In this document: one piece after another, positions 24,155 through 32,825 of the stretch
How positions within the stretch are numbered: the stretch's first letter is position 1
Layout: each line of letters begins with the position of its first letter
Source of the DNA: Roseomonas sp. HF4
GTDB lineage: Bacteria > Pseudomonadota > Alphaproteobacteria > Acetobacterales > Acetobacteraceae
Reading direction: 5' to 3'
Length of the DNA: 64,000 nt
Assembly (NCBI RefSeq): GCF_005222755.1
Contig: NZ_STGD01000002.1
Span: 62,001-126,000, forward strand
Position numbers and translations under genes: made by a program
Notes under the pieces: model-generated
What the model saw: only the letters and a program-made list of their open reading frames with translations
The model's database searches: none
What the model was told of the DNA's origin: nothing

Positions 24155-25084
24155 ATGCCCGACCTTCTCTGCCTCGGCGAGCCGATGCTCGAATTCAATC
24201 GCCAGCCGCCCGGGCCGGACGGGCGAATCCTGTATCTCGAGGGACATGGTGGGGATACTTCCAACACCGCCATCGCCGCAGCCCGGCAGGGTGCCTCGGT
24301 CGGATACGTGACCGCGATCGGCCGGGACGGGCCGGGCGATGCCTTCATGGCGCTCTGGGCGCGGGAGGGAGTGGACACCGCGACCGTGCTCCGCCGCGCC
24401 GATGCGCCGACCGGCATCTATTTCGTCACGCATGACGCCGGCGGGCACCATTTCACCTTCTACCGCACGGGCTCCGCCGCCGCGCGCTACCGGCCGGAGG
24501 ACCTGCCGGAGGACGCGATCGGCGCGGCGCGCATCCTGCACGTCTCGGGCATCAGCCAGGCCATTTCGGACAGCGCCTGCGACGCAGCGTTCCGAGCCAT
24601 CGCGGCGGCACGCGCGGCTGGGGTGCGGGTGTCCTACGACACCAACCTCAGGCTGCGCCTCTGGCCCGCGGCACGCGCGGCGGCCGTCATCCATGCAGCG
24701 ATCGGCATGGCGGACATCGCGCTCCCCTCGCTCGACGACGCGACCGCGCTCACCGGCCTGACCGACCCGGAGGAGGTTGCGGCGTTCTACCTGCGGCTCT
24801 GTCCCCTGGTGGTGCTGAAATGCGGCGCGGCGGGATGCCTGCTGGCCACGCGGGACGGGACGCGCCTCAGCCTGCCGTCGCATCGCGTGGCGGCGGTGGA
24901 TGCGACCGGCGCCGGGGATACCTTTGCCGGCGCGTTCCTGGCCCGGCTGCTGGCGGGTGATGGCGCGCCGGACGCCGCGCGCTACGCCAATGCGGCGGCG
25001 GCCCTGTCCACGACGGGATACGGGGCGGTCGCGCCGATCCCCCGCCCCGCCGAAGTGCGCCGCCTGCTGGCAGGCGCTCCGTGA
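24155..25084 (+). CDS. kdgK: 2-keto-3-deoxygluconate kinase (PfkB family)
   Basis: A 309-residue ribokinase-fold sugar kinase. LLCLGEPMLEFNRQPPG and the substrate loop GGDTSNTAIAAARQGASVGYVTAIG open it. The PfkB signature 2, DATGAGDTFAGAFLA, holds catalytic Asp255. KdgK makes KDPG from KDG and ATP, the substrate for the aldolase just upstream. The assignment rests on family features and the eda neighbour. A dehydratase or dehydrogenase producing KDG is not in the window. Confidence 0.88.
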   Translation: MPDLLCLGEPMLEFNRQPPGPDGRILYLEGHGGDTSNTAIAAARQGASVGYVTAIGRDGPGDAFMALWAREGVDTATVLRRADAPTGIYFVTHDAGGHHFTFYRTGSAAARYRPEDLPEDAIGAARILHVSGISQAISDSACDAAFRAIAAARAAGVRVSYDTNLRLRLWPAARAAAVIHAAIGMADIALPSLDDATALTGLTDPEEVAAFYLRLCPLVVLKCGAAGCLLATRDGTRLSLPSHRVAAVDATGAGDTFAGAFLARLLAGDGAPDAARYANAAAALSTTGYGAVAPIPRPAEVRRLLAGAP

Positions 25085-25099
25085 CGCCGGGCGCCCGGC

Positions 25100-25553
25100 C
25101 GGCCGGGCCGGGGCCTTTTCGGGCGGTCGCACCGCGAAGCGCATGAACGCCGTTCCGGGGCGGATGGCCCACGGGCCAGCGAGGCCGACCGAGCCTTTGC
25201 CGCAGCACCACGCCGGCGTTGGCCTGCGTCTCGACGGCCGCGGACGCGGCGTCGCGGTCGGGCCGCGAGAGGCGCGCGTCCCGTGCCTGGATCAGCAGGA
25301 TGGGCAGGATCATGACTGCCGAGCCCAGGGCCAGGACGACCCATTGGCCGCGATGGATGACGCCGAACACCAGGTCGATCAGCAGGATGGCGCCGAAGAC
25401 GACCGCCAGCACGAAGCCGAGGCCGCCGAGGCCATCCAGCAGGTGGGGCCGCAGCGCTCCGGCCTGCGCCGCGGCAAGGGACCGAATCCGCGCGCCTTCC
25501 TCGGCCGTCGCGGGCGCGGCCAGCGTCGTGTATCGATGCGGCTCACTCGCCAA
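25100..25553 (-). CDS. Small membrane protein, uncertain 3' end
   Basis: The first 105 or so residues look like a real protein. A polar helix, [24 protein letters not shown], is followed by two membrane segments, [20 protein letters not shown] and [19 protein letters not shown], and then a polar [15 protein letters not shown] tail. It would start at TTG (25553), overlapping the GGT 3 stop (TTGGCGAGTGA), which suggests coupling. The frame stays open to 24867, antisense to kdgK, but the composition becomes Arg/Pro-rich noise there. The true end is therefore probably lost or shifted, and the end given is approximate. The function is unknown. Confidence 0.45.
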
Positions 25554-27225
25554 GCGCGACCCCCTCCCGCCGCAGATCCGCCCCGCCCAGCAGCCCGTCC
25601 CGCGTCACGCGGATGATCTGCAGGCCGGAATTCATGTCCCGCACCTGCACCTCGTGCCCGCGCGCGCGCAGCGCCGGCGCCAGCGCCGCGGCCGGCGTCT
25701 CGGCCTCCAGCTCCACCGCGCCGCCGATCGTGCCGACATGCGGCAGGCCCGCCGCCTCCTGCGGCGTCAGGCCCCAATCGAGCAGCGCGACCAGCGCCTG
25801 CGCGACGTAGCCGATGATGCGCGCCCCCCCGGGCGAGCCCACCACCGCCTGCAGCCGCCCCTCCCCGTCCAGCACGATGGTGGGCGACATCGACGACCGC
25901 GGCCGCTTGCCGCTCTCGACGCGGTTGGCGACGGGGCGGCCGTCGCGTTCCGGCAGGAAGGAGAAGTCGGTCAGCTCGTTGTTCAGCAGGAAGCCGCGCA
26001 CCATGACGCGCGCGCCGAACAGCGCCTCGATGGTGGTGGTCATCGAGACCGCGTTGCCCTCCCCGTCCACGATCGAGACATGGCTGGTGCCGGCCTCGAA
26101 CTCCTGTGCCTGGGGGGCGAAGCGGGTCTCGCGCCAGGGCGGGTTGCCGGGGCGCGGCGCGGCGATGGCGCGGTCTCGGTCGATCAGCTGCGCGCGGGCC
26201 GTGAGGTAGCCGGCGTCGAGCAGGCCGCGCACCGGCACGGGGACGAAGTCGGCATCGGCCACGTAGGCGTTGCGGTCGGCGAAGGCGAGGCGCCCGGCCT
26301 CCCCCAGCAGGTGAGCGGCCTCTGCGCCGCGCGGGTCGAGCCGCGCGACCTCGAAATGCCCGAGCAGCCCCAGGATCTGCCCGACCGCGATGCCGCCCGA
26401 CGACGGCGGCGGGAAGCCGCAGACCCGGAAGCGTCGATACGGCAGGCAGACCGCCTCCCGCCGCCGCGGCGCGTAGGTCGCGAGGTCTGTGGCGGCCATG
26501 ACCCCCGGATTGGTCGGGTGGCCCGTGACGGCGGCCAGGATCTCCGCGGCGACCGGCCCGCGCGCGAGCGCGCCCGCGCCCTCCGCGGCGATGGCGCGCA
26601 GCGTCGCGGCCAGCGCGGGGTTGCGCAGCCGGTGCCCCTCGGGCAGCGGCAGGCCGGCCTCGCTGAAGAAATAGGCCGCGGCGCCGGGATCGCGGCGCAG
26701 CAGCAGCATGTCCGAGGCGATGTCGCGCGCGAGCCGCGCGCTGACCGGGAACCCCTCCTCCGCCAGGCGGATGGCGGGTTCGATCAGCCGCGGCCAGGCC
26801 AGGCGGCCGTGCTCGCGATGCGCGGCCTCCAGCACCGCGACCGTGCCCGGCACGCCGACCGCGCGGCCGCCCACCATCGCCTGCAGGAAGGGCATCGGCC
26901 GGCCTTCGCGCAGGAACAGGTCCGGGCCGGCGGCGGCGGGCGCCGTCTCCCGCCCGTCCCAGGCCGCGATGCGGCCGCTGCCGGCGTGCAGATGCAGCAG
27001 AAGCGCGCCGCCGCCGATGCCCGAGGATTGCGGCTCGACCAGCGTCAGGACCATCTGGATGGCGACGGCGGCATCGACCGCGGTGCCGCCGTCGCGCAGC
27101 ACGGCGAGGCCGGCCTCGGCCGCGAGCGGGTGCCCCGCGGCCACCATGTGCCGCCGCGCGGGCTCGCTGGCGGCCACGGTGCCGGTGAGGAGGAACAGGA
27201 CGAGGATGGCGCGGCGCAGGATCAT
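25543..27225 (-). CDS. Exported gamma-glutamyltransferase (GGT 3)
   Basis: A 560-residue GGT with a Sec signal peptide ([20 protein letters not shown]), so it should act in the periplasm. [21 protein letters not shown] and [14 protein letters not shown] are the large-subunit blocks. Autoprocessing is predicted before Thr380 in [20 protein letters not shown]. The small subunit has [12 protein letters not shown] and [11 protein letters not shown]. This is the most classical of the three paralogues and the best candidate for cleaving glutathione or gamma-glutamyl peptides. It is divergent from yraN with only 18 bases between starts, and overlaps the downstream membrane protein. Confidence 0.9.
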   Translation of the reverse strand: MILRRAILVLFLLTGTVAASEPARRHMVAAGHPLAAEAGLAVLRDGGTAVDAAVAIQMVLTLVEPQSSGIGGGALLLHLHAGSGRIAAWDGRETAPAAAGPDLFLREGRPMPFLQAMVGGRAVGVPGTVAVLEAAHREHGRLAWPRLIEPAIRLAEEGFPVSARLARDIASDMLLLRRDPGAAAYFFSEAGLPLPEGHRLRNPALAATLRAIAAEGAGALARGPVAAEILAAVTGHPTNPGVMAATDLATYAPRRREAVCLPYRRFRVCGFPPPSSGGIAVGQILGLLGHFEVARLDPRGAEAAHLLGEAGRLAFADRNAYVADADFVPVPVRGLLDAGYLTARAQLIDRDRAIAAPRPGNPPWRETRFAPQAQEFEAGTSHVSIVDGEGNAVSMTTTIEALFGARVMVRGFLLNNELTDFSFLPERDGRPVANRVESGKRPRSSMSPTIVLDGEGRLQAVVGSPGGARIIGYVAQALVALLDWGLTPQEAAGLPHVGTIGGAVELEAETPAAALAPALRARGHEVQVRDMNSGLQIIRVTRDGLLGGADLRREGVALGE

Positions 27226-27243
27226 GCCGGCAGGATAGCCCGC

Positions 27244-27636
27244 ATGAACGGGTTCGGGGACGAAACGCGCCGCCTTTTGCGCGGACGGCGCGCCGAGGCG
27301 GCCGGGCGCGACGCGGAGGCGGTCGCGGCGGCGGCGCTGGTGCGGGATGGCTGGGACGTGCTCGCGCGGCGCGCGCGCACGCCGGCCGGGGAGATCGACC
27401 TCGTGGCCGAATGCGCGGGGGTGCTCGCCTTCGTCGAGGTAAAGGCGCGGCCCTCCCTGGCCGAGGCGGCGCACGCGCTCGGCGCGCGGCAGCGGGCGCG
27501 GCTGGTGGCGGCCGCGGAATGCTGGATGGCGGAGAATCCGGGGCACGGCGCGGCCGGGGTGCGCTTCGATGTCGTGATCGTGGCGGCGGACGGCACGGCA
27601 CGGCGGATCGCCGATGCCTTCCGGATCGGGGACTGA
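27244..27636 (+). CDS. yraN: YraN family protein (UPF0102, PD-(D/E)XK fold)
   Basis: A 130-residue protein with the endonuclease-like core of UPF0102. [25 protein letters not shown] leads to [21 protein letters not shown], the E/D...EVK metal triad. [14 protein letters not shown] and VRFDVVIV follow as usual. It is a predicted nuclease of unknown role, often found near genes of DNA uptake or translation; comM lies nearby here. The ATG at 27244 gives the normal family start. Confidence 0.88.
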   Translation: MNGFGDETRRLLRGRRAEAAGRDAEAVAAAALVRDGWDVLARRARTPAGEIDLVAECAGVLAFVEVKARPSLAEAAHALGARQRARLVAAAECWMAENPGHGAAGVRFDVVIVAADGTARRIADAFRIGD

Positions 27637-27647
27637 CGGCGCCGCCT

Positions 27648-27788
27648 TCAGCCCGGCAGCGTCACGCGCACCCGCATCCCCTGCCCCGGCGCCGTGTCGA
27701 AGGCGATGCCCGCGCCGAGCGCCGCGGCCTGCTCCGCCACGATGGCCAGGCCGTGGAGCGCGACCTTCGTCCGTTCGGCATGGGATCC
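27648..27788 (-). pseudogene. Relic of a sensor histidine kinase ATPase domain
   Basis: About 43 codons read [20 protein letters not shown] and then [17 protein letters not shown] before a stop. These are the last helix and strands of a HATPase_c domain (the GLA/GL box and GQG turn) of a histidine kinase. Upstream in this frame the sequence is noise and comM begins. Only the 3' tail of the kinase gene survives, so this is a truncated remnant. The boundary at its 5' side is approximate. Confidence 0.55.
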
Positions 27789-27804
27789 GCGTCGCGCGGC
27801 GCGT

Positions 27805-29319
27805 TCAGGCCGCGGCGCGGCCCGGCATGCGGTGCCGGAAGGCCAGCGCCTCGGCGACATGCGCGCGCCGGATCGTGGCGCTGCCCGCGAGGTCCGCGAT
27901 GCTGCACGCGACGCGCAGCGTCCGCACATGCCCGCGGGAGGACAGGCGCAGCCGCACCGCGGCCGTCTCCATCAGCGCCGCGGCATCCGGTTCGAGCAGC
28001 GGCATCAGCGCCTCGATCCCCGCTTCGGCGTTGCTGGCGGGGCCGCCGGCGCCCCACCGCGCGCGTTGCGCGTCGCGCGCCGCCTGCACGCGCGCGGCGA
28101 CGCTGGCGCTGGTCTCGCCGGACGGCGCGCGGGCGAGCTCGGCCGCAGGGATCGGCATGACCTCGATGGTCAGGTCCATGCGGTCGAGCAGCGGGCCCGA
28201 GAGGCGCCCCTGGTAGTCCTCCCCGCAGCGTGGGGCGCGGCCGCATTCCCGGCCCGCCTCGCCGAGATGCCCGCAGCGGCAGGGGTTCATCGCCGCGATG
28301 CACTGGAAGCGCGCGGGATAGGTGACATGCGCATGGACGCGGCTGATCACGGTGCGCCCGGTCTCCATCGGCTGGCGCAGCGCCTCCAGCGCGGGGCGGG
28401 GGAATTCCGGCCATTCGTCGAGGAACAGCACGCCGCGATGCGCCAGGCTGATCTCCCCGGGGCGCCCGCGCGCGCCACCGCCGACCAGCGCGGGCATGGA
28501 GGCCGAGTGGTGCGGGTCGCGGAAGGGCGGGCGCGTGACGAGGCGCCCGCCCTGCAGCAGGCCGGCCACGGAATGCACGAGTGAGACCTCCAGCGCCTCG
28601 GCCGGCGAGAGGTCTGGCAGCAGCCCGGGCAGGCGCGCGGCGAGCATGGACTTGCCCGCGCCGGGCGGCCCGACCATCAGCAGGTTGTGCGCGCCGGCGG
28701 CCGCGACCTCGATGGCGCGCTTGGCGCTTTCCTGCCCCTTCACCGCAGACAGGCACGGGGCCGCCCGCGTCGGAAGCGGCGCCGGCGGCGCCGGCGGGGC
28801 CAGCAGTTGCACCCCGCGGAAATGGTTCAGCAGCGCGGCGAGGTCGGGCGCCGCCAGCACCTCGATCTGCCCGGCCCAGGCGGCCTCGCCGCCCTGCGCC
28901 GCAGGGCAGATCAGGCCGAGGTCGCGCGCGCTGGCGCCGAGCGCGGCCGGCAGCACGCCGGCGACCGGCATGATGCCGCCATCGAGCGAGAGCTCGCCGA
29001 GCGCCGCGTAGCCGGCCGCTTCCTCGCGCGGGACGATCTCCATCGCGGCCAGCAGCGCCAGCGCGATGGGCAGGTCGAAATGCGACCCTTCCTTCAGGAT
29101 GTCGGCCGGCGCCAGGTTCACGAGCACGCGCTTGGGCGGCAGCGACAGGCCGAGGCCGGTCAGCGCGGCGCGCACCCGCTCCCGGCTTTCGGCCACCGCC
29201 TTGTCGGGCAGGCCGACCAGCAGGAAGGCCGGCAGGCCCTGGGCGATCTGGACCTGCACCTCGACCGGCACGGGCTCGATACCGGAGAAGGCGAAGGTCG
29301 CGATGCGGGCAATGGCCAT
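27805..29319 (-). CDS. comM: YifB/ComM family Mg-chelatase-like AAA+ ATPase
   Basis: A 504-residue protein with three parts. An N-terminal ChlI-like domain (MAIARIATFAFSGIEPVPVEVQV, LPAFLLVGLPDKAV) is followed by an AAA+ core with Walker A GPPGAGKS (about 217-224) and RGVLFLDEWPEF as Walker B. A C-terminal helical Mg_chelatase_C domain completes it. AMNPCRCGHLG and CRCG-type Cys residues are typical. In competent bacteria ComM is a hexameric helicase for branch migration of incoming DNA; other transformation genes are not seen here. The length is normal. Confidence 0.92.
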   Translation of the reverse strand: MAIARIATFAFSGIEPVPVEVQVQIAQGLPAFLLVGLPDKAVAESRERVRAALTGLGLSLPPKRVLVNLAPADILKEGSHFDLPIALALLAAMEIVPREEAAGYAALGELSLDGGIMPVAGVLPAALGASARDLGLICPAAQGGEAAWAGQIEVLAAPDLAALLNHFRGVQLLAPPAPPAPLPTRAAPCLSAVKGQESAKRAIEVAAAGAHNLLMVGPPGAGKSMLAARLPGLLPDLSPAEALEVSLVHSVAGLLQGGRLVTRPPFRDPHHSASMPALVGGGARGRPGEISLAHRGVLFLDEWPEFPRPALEALRQPMETGRTVISRVHAHVTYPARFQCIAAMNPCRCGHLGEAGRECGRAPRCGEDYQGRLSGPLLDRMDLTIEVMPIPAAELARAPSGETSASVAARVQAARDAQRARWGAGGPASNAEAGIEALMPLLEPDAAALMETAAVRLRLSSRGHVRTLRVACSIADLAGSATIRRAHVAEALAFRHRMPGRAAA

Positions 29320-29363
29320 GGCGCGCGAGAGTGGCGTGCCATGGGCTGTTTATCAACCTGAAG

Positions 29364-30401
29364 TTATACGGCGCCGCGCTGCACCAGCCGTCGCACCCGC
29401 CGGAAATTGCCCGACCAGAGCAGGTCGATCTCGCGCGCGCCGTAGCCGCGGCGGTGCAGTTCGGCGGTCAGGTTGCCGGTCTCGGAGGCATCCCGCCAAC
29501 CCGGCACGCCGCCGCCGCCGTCGAAGTCCGACGAAAGGCCCACATGGTCGATGCCGATCCGCGCCACCGCGTGGTCCACGTGGTCCACGATGTCGGTCAC
29601 CGTCGCGGGGGAGCGGCCGCCCTGCGGCGCCGGGCGCAGAAACACGTCGAGCGCGGTGATCTGAATGAGCCCGCCCGTGGCGCGCAGCATGTCGAGTTGT
29701 TCGTCGTCGAGGTTACGCGGATGATCGCAGAGCGCGCGACAGCAGGAATGCGTCGCCACCACGGGCACGCGGGAAAGCTCCGCCGCCTGCATCATCGAGG
29801 ATTTCGCGCTGTGCGAGACATCGACCAGCAGCCCGACGCGGTTCATCTCCGCGATCGCCTGGCGGCCAAGGGCGGAGAGCCCGCCATGCTCCGCGACGCC
29901 GTCGCCGAGGTCCGGCTTGGGGCGCGCCGCATCCGCCAGGTCGTTGTGCCCGTCATGGGTGATGGTGACATAGATGGCGCCGAGGTCGCGCCAAAGCCTG
30001 AGGCGCGACAGGTCGCGCGCCATGGCGTTGCCGTTCTCGACCGCCGAGAGCACGGCGAGCGCACCGGCGCGATGCGCCGCTTCGAGTTCGTCGGCCGTCG
30101 TGCAGAAGCGGCGCGCGGCGCCGTCGGCGCGGGTGCGGATGTGGCGCAGCATCGCCTCGGCGCGCGCGGCGGCGGTCGCCAGGCCCTCGGCGTCGCGCTT
30201 GCCCTGCGGCGTGAAGGCGATGAAGACCGCGGCCTTCAGCCTGCCGCGCAGCATCTTCGGGAAATCGACGCGGCGGTCGGTCTCGGCGGTCGCGTCCGGC
30301 GGATCGGGCCAGCGGATGTCGATATGCGTGTCGAGCGTCAGCGTCGCGGCGTGGATCGCGGCGGCATCGGTTGCCGGTAGGGTGGCGACGTCATCGGTCA
30401 T
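29364..30401 (-). CDS. Membrane dipeptidase family protein (peptidase M19)
   Basis: A 345-residue renal-dipeptidase-like zinc hydrolase. LTLDTHIDIRW gives the first metal His-x-Asp (His26, Asp28). LSAVENGNAM supplies the bridging Glu, VDVSHSAKSSM and VVATHSCCRALCDHPRN the two further His, and HVGLSSDFDGG the last Asp. M19 enzymes cleave dipeptides, often with a D-residue or dehydro side chain at the C-terminal position. No signal peptide is present, so it acts in the cytoplasm. Its start overlaps the deacetylase-like gene stop (ATGA). Confidence 0.92.
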   Translation of the reverse strand: MTDDVATLPATDAAAIHAATLTLDTHIDIRWPDPPDATAETDRRVDFPKMLRGRLKAAVFIAFTPQGKRDAEGLATAAARAEAMLRHIRTRADGAARRFCTTADELEAAHRAGALAVLSAVENGNAMARDLSRLRLWRDLGAIYVTITHDGHNDLADAARPKPDLGDGVAEHGGLSALGRQAIAEMNRVGLLVDVSHSAKSSMMQAAELSRVPVVATHSCCRALCDHPRNLDDEQLDMLRATGGLIQITALDVFLRPAPQGGRSPATVTDIVDHVDHAVARIGIDHVGLSSDFDGGGGVPGWRDASETGNLTAELHRRGYGAREIDLLWSGNFRRVRRLVQRGAV

Positions 30402-31432
30402 GCGGCACTCCAGCCCGTGAGGAAGCGTTCCAGGAGGGTGCCGATCACCTCGACATTGTAGCCACCCTCCTGGGTGATGGCGGTCGGCAGGCGGAGCGCG
30501 CCGATCATGGCACCGGCGCGCAGGAACCCTTCCCCGGTGACCGCCAGCGCGCCGAGCGGCTCGTCCTTCGAGGCATCGAAGCCCAACGCCACGACCAGAG
30601 CATCCGCCTTGAAGTCCCGGATCGGCGCGAGCGCGTAGCGCAGCGCCTCGAGCCAGCCCTCGTCGTCGGTGCCGAAGGGCAGCGGCATGTTCATGTTGCG
30701 CCCGTCCCCCGCCCCTGCCCCGCGTTCGGCCGTGCGACCGACGAACCAGGGGTAGTAGCGATCCGGGTCGGCGTGGATCGAGATGGTGAGCACGTCGCCA
30801 CGCTCCCAGAAGATGCCCTGGGTGCCGTTGCCGTGGTGGCTGTCGATGTCAAGCACGGCGACGCGCGCCGCGCCGGCGTCGCGCAGGCGCTGCGCCGCCA
30901 GCGCCGCGTTGTTCACGTAGCAATGCCCGCCCGCGCGCCCCGCATAGGCGTGATGCCCGGGCGGGCGGCAGAGCGCATAGGCGGTGCCGCCGCGCGCGGC
31001 TTCCTCCGCCGCGGCCAGGGCGCAGGCCGCGGCGCCGCGGATCGCCTCCCACGAACCGGGGCCGATCGGGCAGGCGGTATCGGCCGTGTACCAGCCGGCG
31101 CGGGCGATGATGTTGCCGCCGACGCGGGCGCCCTGCGCGACCATCTCGGGCACCGGGTGGATGTTCGCGACCACCTCCGGCCCCGGGTCGGGCAGCGCCG
31201 CCCAGTCGGCCGCGGCGGTGGCGAGGAAGTCGAGGTAGTCCGCCCGGTGCACGGCCTCGAGCGCGGCGGCGGTCAGCGCCGGCGGCGCCGCGGGCGCGAG
31301 GCCCATGCGGTGCAGCGCGGCCTCGAGCGCGGCGGCGCGGGCCGGCACCTCGAAGTTACGCCGCACCTGACCGCGCTGGAGGAAGAAGGACGGCGTGTGC
31401 GCCGCCTGGGCGGGATGCGCGAAGGTCTTCAT
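30398..31432 (-). CDS. Histone deacetylase / acetylpolyamine amidohydrolase family protein
   Basis: A 344-residue class II-like deacetylase. The active-site His pair is in CRPPGHHAYAG, the zinc ligands are in VAVLDIDSHHGNGTQ and ALGFDASKDEPLG, and the transition-state Tyr is in QEGGYNVE. Bacterial members deacetylate polyamines, acetoin-linked proteins or other N-acyl amines. Coupling by overlap to an M19 dipeptidase suggests that removal of an acyl cap precedes dipeptide cleavage; that is my inference. It is divergent from the M20 gene with 85 bases between starts. Confidence 0.9.
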   Translation of the reverse strand: MKTFAHPAQAAHTPSFFLQRGQVRRNFEVPARAAALEAALHRMGLAPAAPPALTAAALEAVHRADYLDFLATAAADWAALPDPGPEVVANIHPVPEMVAQGARVGGNIIARAGWYTADTACPIGPGSWEAIRGAAACALAAAEEAARGGTAYALCRPPGHHAYAGRAGGHCYVNNAALAAQRLRDAGAARVAVLDIDSHHGNGTQGIFWERGDVLTISIHADPDRYYPWFVGRTAERGAGAGDGRNMNMPLPFGTDDEGWLEALRYALAPIRDFKADALVVALGFDASKDEPLGALAVTGEGFLRAGAMIGALRLPTAITQEGGYNVEVIGTLLERFLTGWSAA

Positions 31433-31517
31433 ACAGGACGGAACGCTAGCCCGGATGGCGCGCGCAGGAAACCGGGCCGCCTTGGCGCGGGGACGGGCGG
31501 GCGATAGCGTGGCGCCC

Positions 31518-32825
31518 ATGCCCGATCCGATGAGCCCTCCCCTCGACCCCGGTGCGCGGCGCGCGATCCTGGAGGCGGCCGATGCGCTGCGCGAGGACGC
31601 CGTGCGCATGCTGGAACGCCTGGTGCGCTGCCCCTCGACCCTCGGCAACGAGCAATCCGCGCTGGCCGAGATGGCGCGCATCTACGAAGGGATCGGGCTT
31701 GCCCCGCGCCGCGTGCCGACGGACCCGGCGGCGCTGGCGTCGCATCCCGGCTTCTCGCCGCCGCTGGTGTCGTATAACGGCCGCGACAACGTCGTGGCGG
31801 TGCATGCGCCGCGCGAGAGGCGTGGCCGCAGCCTGGCCTTGCAGGGCCATGTCGACGTCGTGCCTGAGGGCGCGGCCGACATGTGGGAAACGCCGCCCTA
31901 CGAGCCGTCCATCCGCGGCGGGCGCATGTACGGCCGCGGCGCGGGGGACATGAAGGCGGGCATCGTCTCCTACGTCACGGCCTTCCGCGCGCTGCGCCTC
32001 GCCGGCCTGCAGCCGGCGGCCGAGGTGCAGATGCAGTCGGTGATCGAGGAGGAGTGCACGGGCAATGGCGCGCTCGCGGCCATGCTGGCGCTGCCGCGGA
32101 CCGATGCCGTCATCATCCCCGAGCCCGGCCCCGGCCTGCCGGCGATGTATGCGGCCGAGGTCGGCGTGGTCTGGGCCTGGGTGACGGTGTCGGGCCGCCC
32201 TGCCCATGTGCGCGACATGCAGGCGGGCGTGAACGCCATCGAGGCCGCCGCCGCCGTCGCCGCCCGCTTCAAGGCCTACCAGTCCGAGATGAACCGCGCC
32301 GAGCGCATTCATGCGTCCTTTCGCGGCGTTAACCACCCGGTCAACGTGAACCTCGGCACGATCGAGGGCGGCGAATGGAATTCCTCGGTCGCGACGCGCT
32401 GCCGGATCGGCATGCGCGTCGGCGTCATGATGGGATACACAGCGGCGCAGACGAAGGCGGACATCGAGCGCCTGGTCGCCGAGGCCGCCGCCGACCCCGC
32501 GCTGAAGGGCGCGACGGTGAAGCTGGAATTCAAGGGCTTCATGGCCGATCCCTGCGTCTTCGACATGGACGCGCCGATCGTGGCGCTGGCGAAGCGCAAC
32601 TTCGCCGATGTCTCGGGCGCCACGCTGCGGGACTACCCCGCCACGGGCCTGACGGACGGCCGCTTCTTCGCGCTGTACCAGGCGACGCCCGTCGCCTGCT
32701 TCGGCCCCGACGCCCAGGAGATCCACGGCATCGACGAGAGCGTCGGGCTGGACAGCATGCACGACATCACCCGCACCATCGCGCTGACCATGGCCGAATG
32801 GTGCGGGGTGGAGGCTTCAGCATGA
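31518..32825 (+). CDS. M20 family metallohydrolase (ArgE/DapE-type deacylase)
   Basis: A 435-residue di-zinc enzyme. ALQGHVDVVPEGAADMW, GRGAGDMKAGIVSYV and VIEEECTGNGAL are the metal and catalytic blocks, the dimerisation domain begins near VSGRPAHVRDMQAGVN, and GPDAQEIHGIDESV supplies the last His. It is in the ArgE/DapE/ACY1 branch, which removes acyl groups from N-acyl amino acids. It is coupled by ATGA overlap to the second M20 gene. The true substrate is unknown, but N-acyl or N-carbamoyl amino acids are likely. Confidence 0.88.
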   Translation: MPDPMSPPLDPGARRAILEAADALREDAVRMLERLVRCPSTLGNEQSALAEMARIYEGIGLAPRRVPTDPAALASHPGFSPPLVSYNGRDNVVAVHAPRERRGRSLALQGHVDVVPEGAADMWETPPYEPSIRGGRMYGRGAGDMKAGIVSYVTAFRALRLAGLQPAAEVQMQSVIEEECTGNGALAAMLALPRTDAVIIPEPGPGLPAMYAAEVGVVWAWVTVSGRPAHVRDMQAGVNAIEAAAAVAARFKAYQSEMNRAERIHASFRGVNHPVNVNLGTIEGGEWNSSVATRCRIGMRVGVMMGYTAAQTKADIERLVAEAAADPALKGATVKLEFKGFMADPCVFDMDAPIVALAKRNFADVSGATLRDYPATGLTDGRFFALYQATPVACFGPDAQEIHGIDESVGLDSMHDITRTIALTMAEWCGVEASA

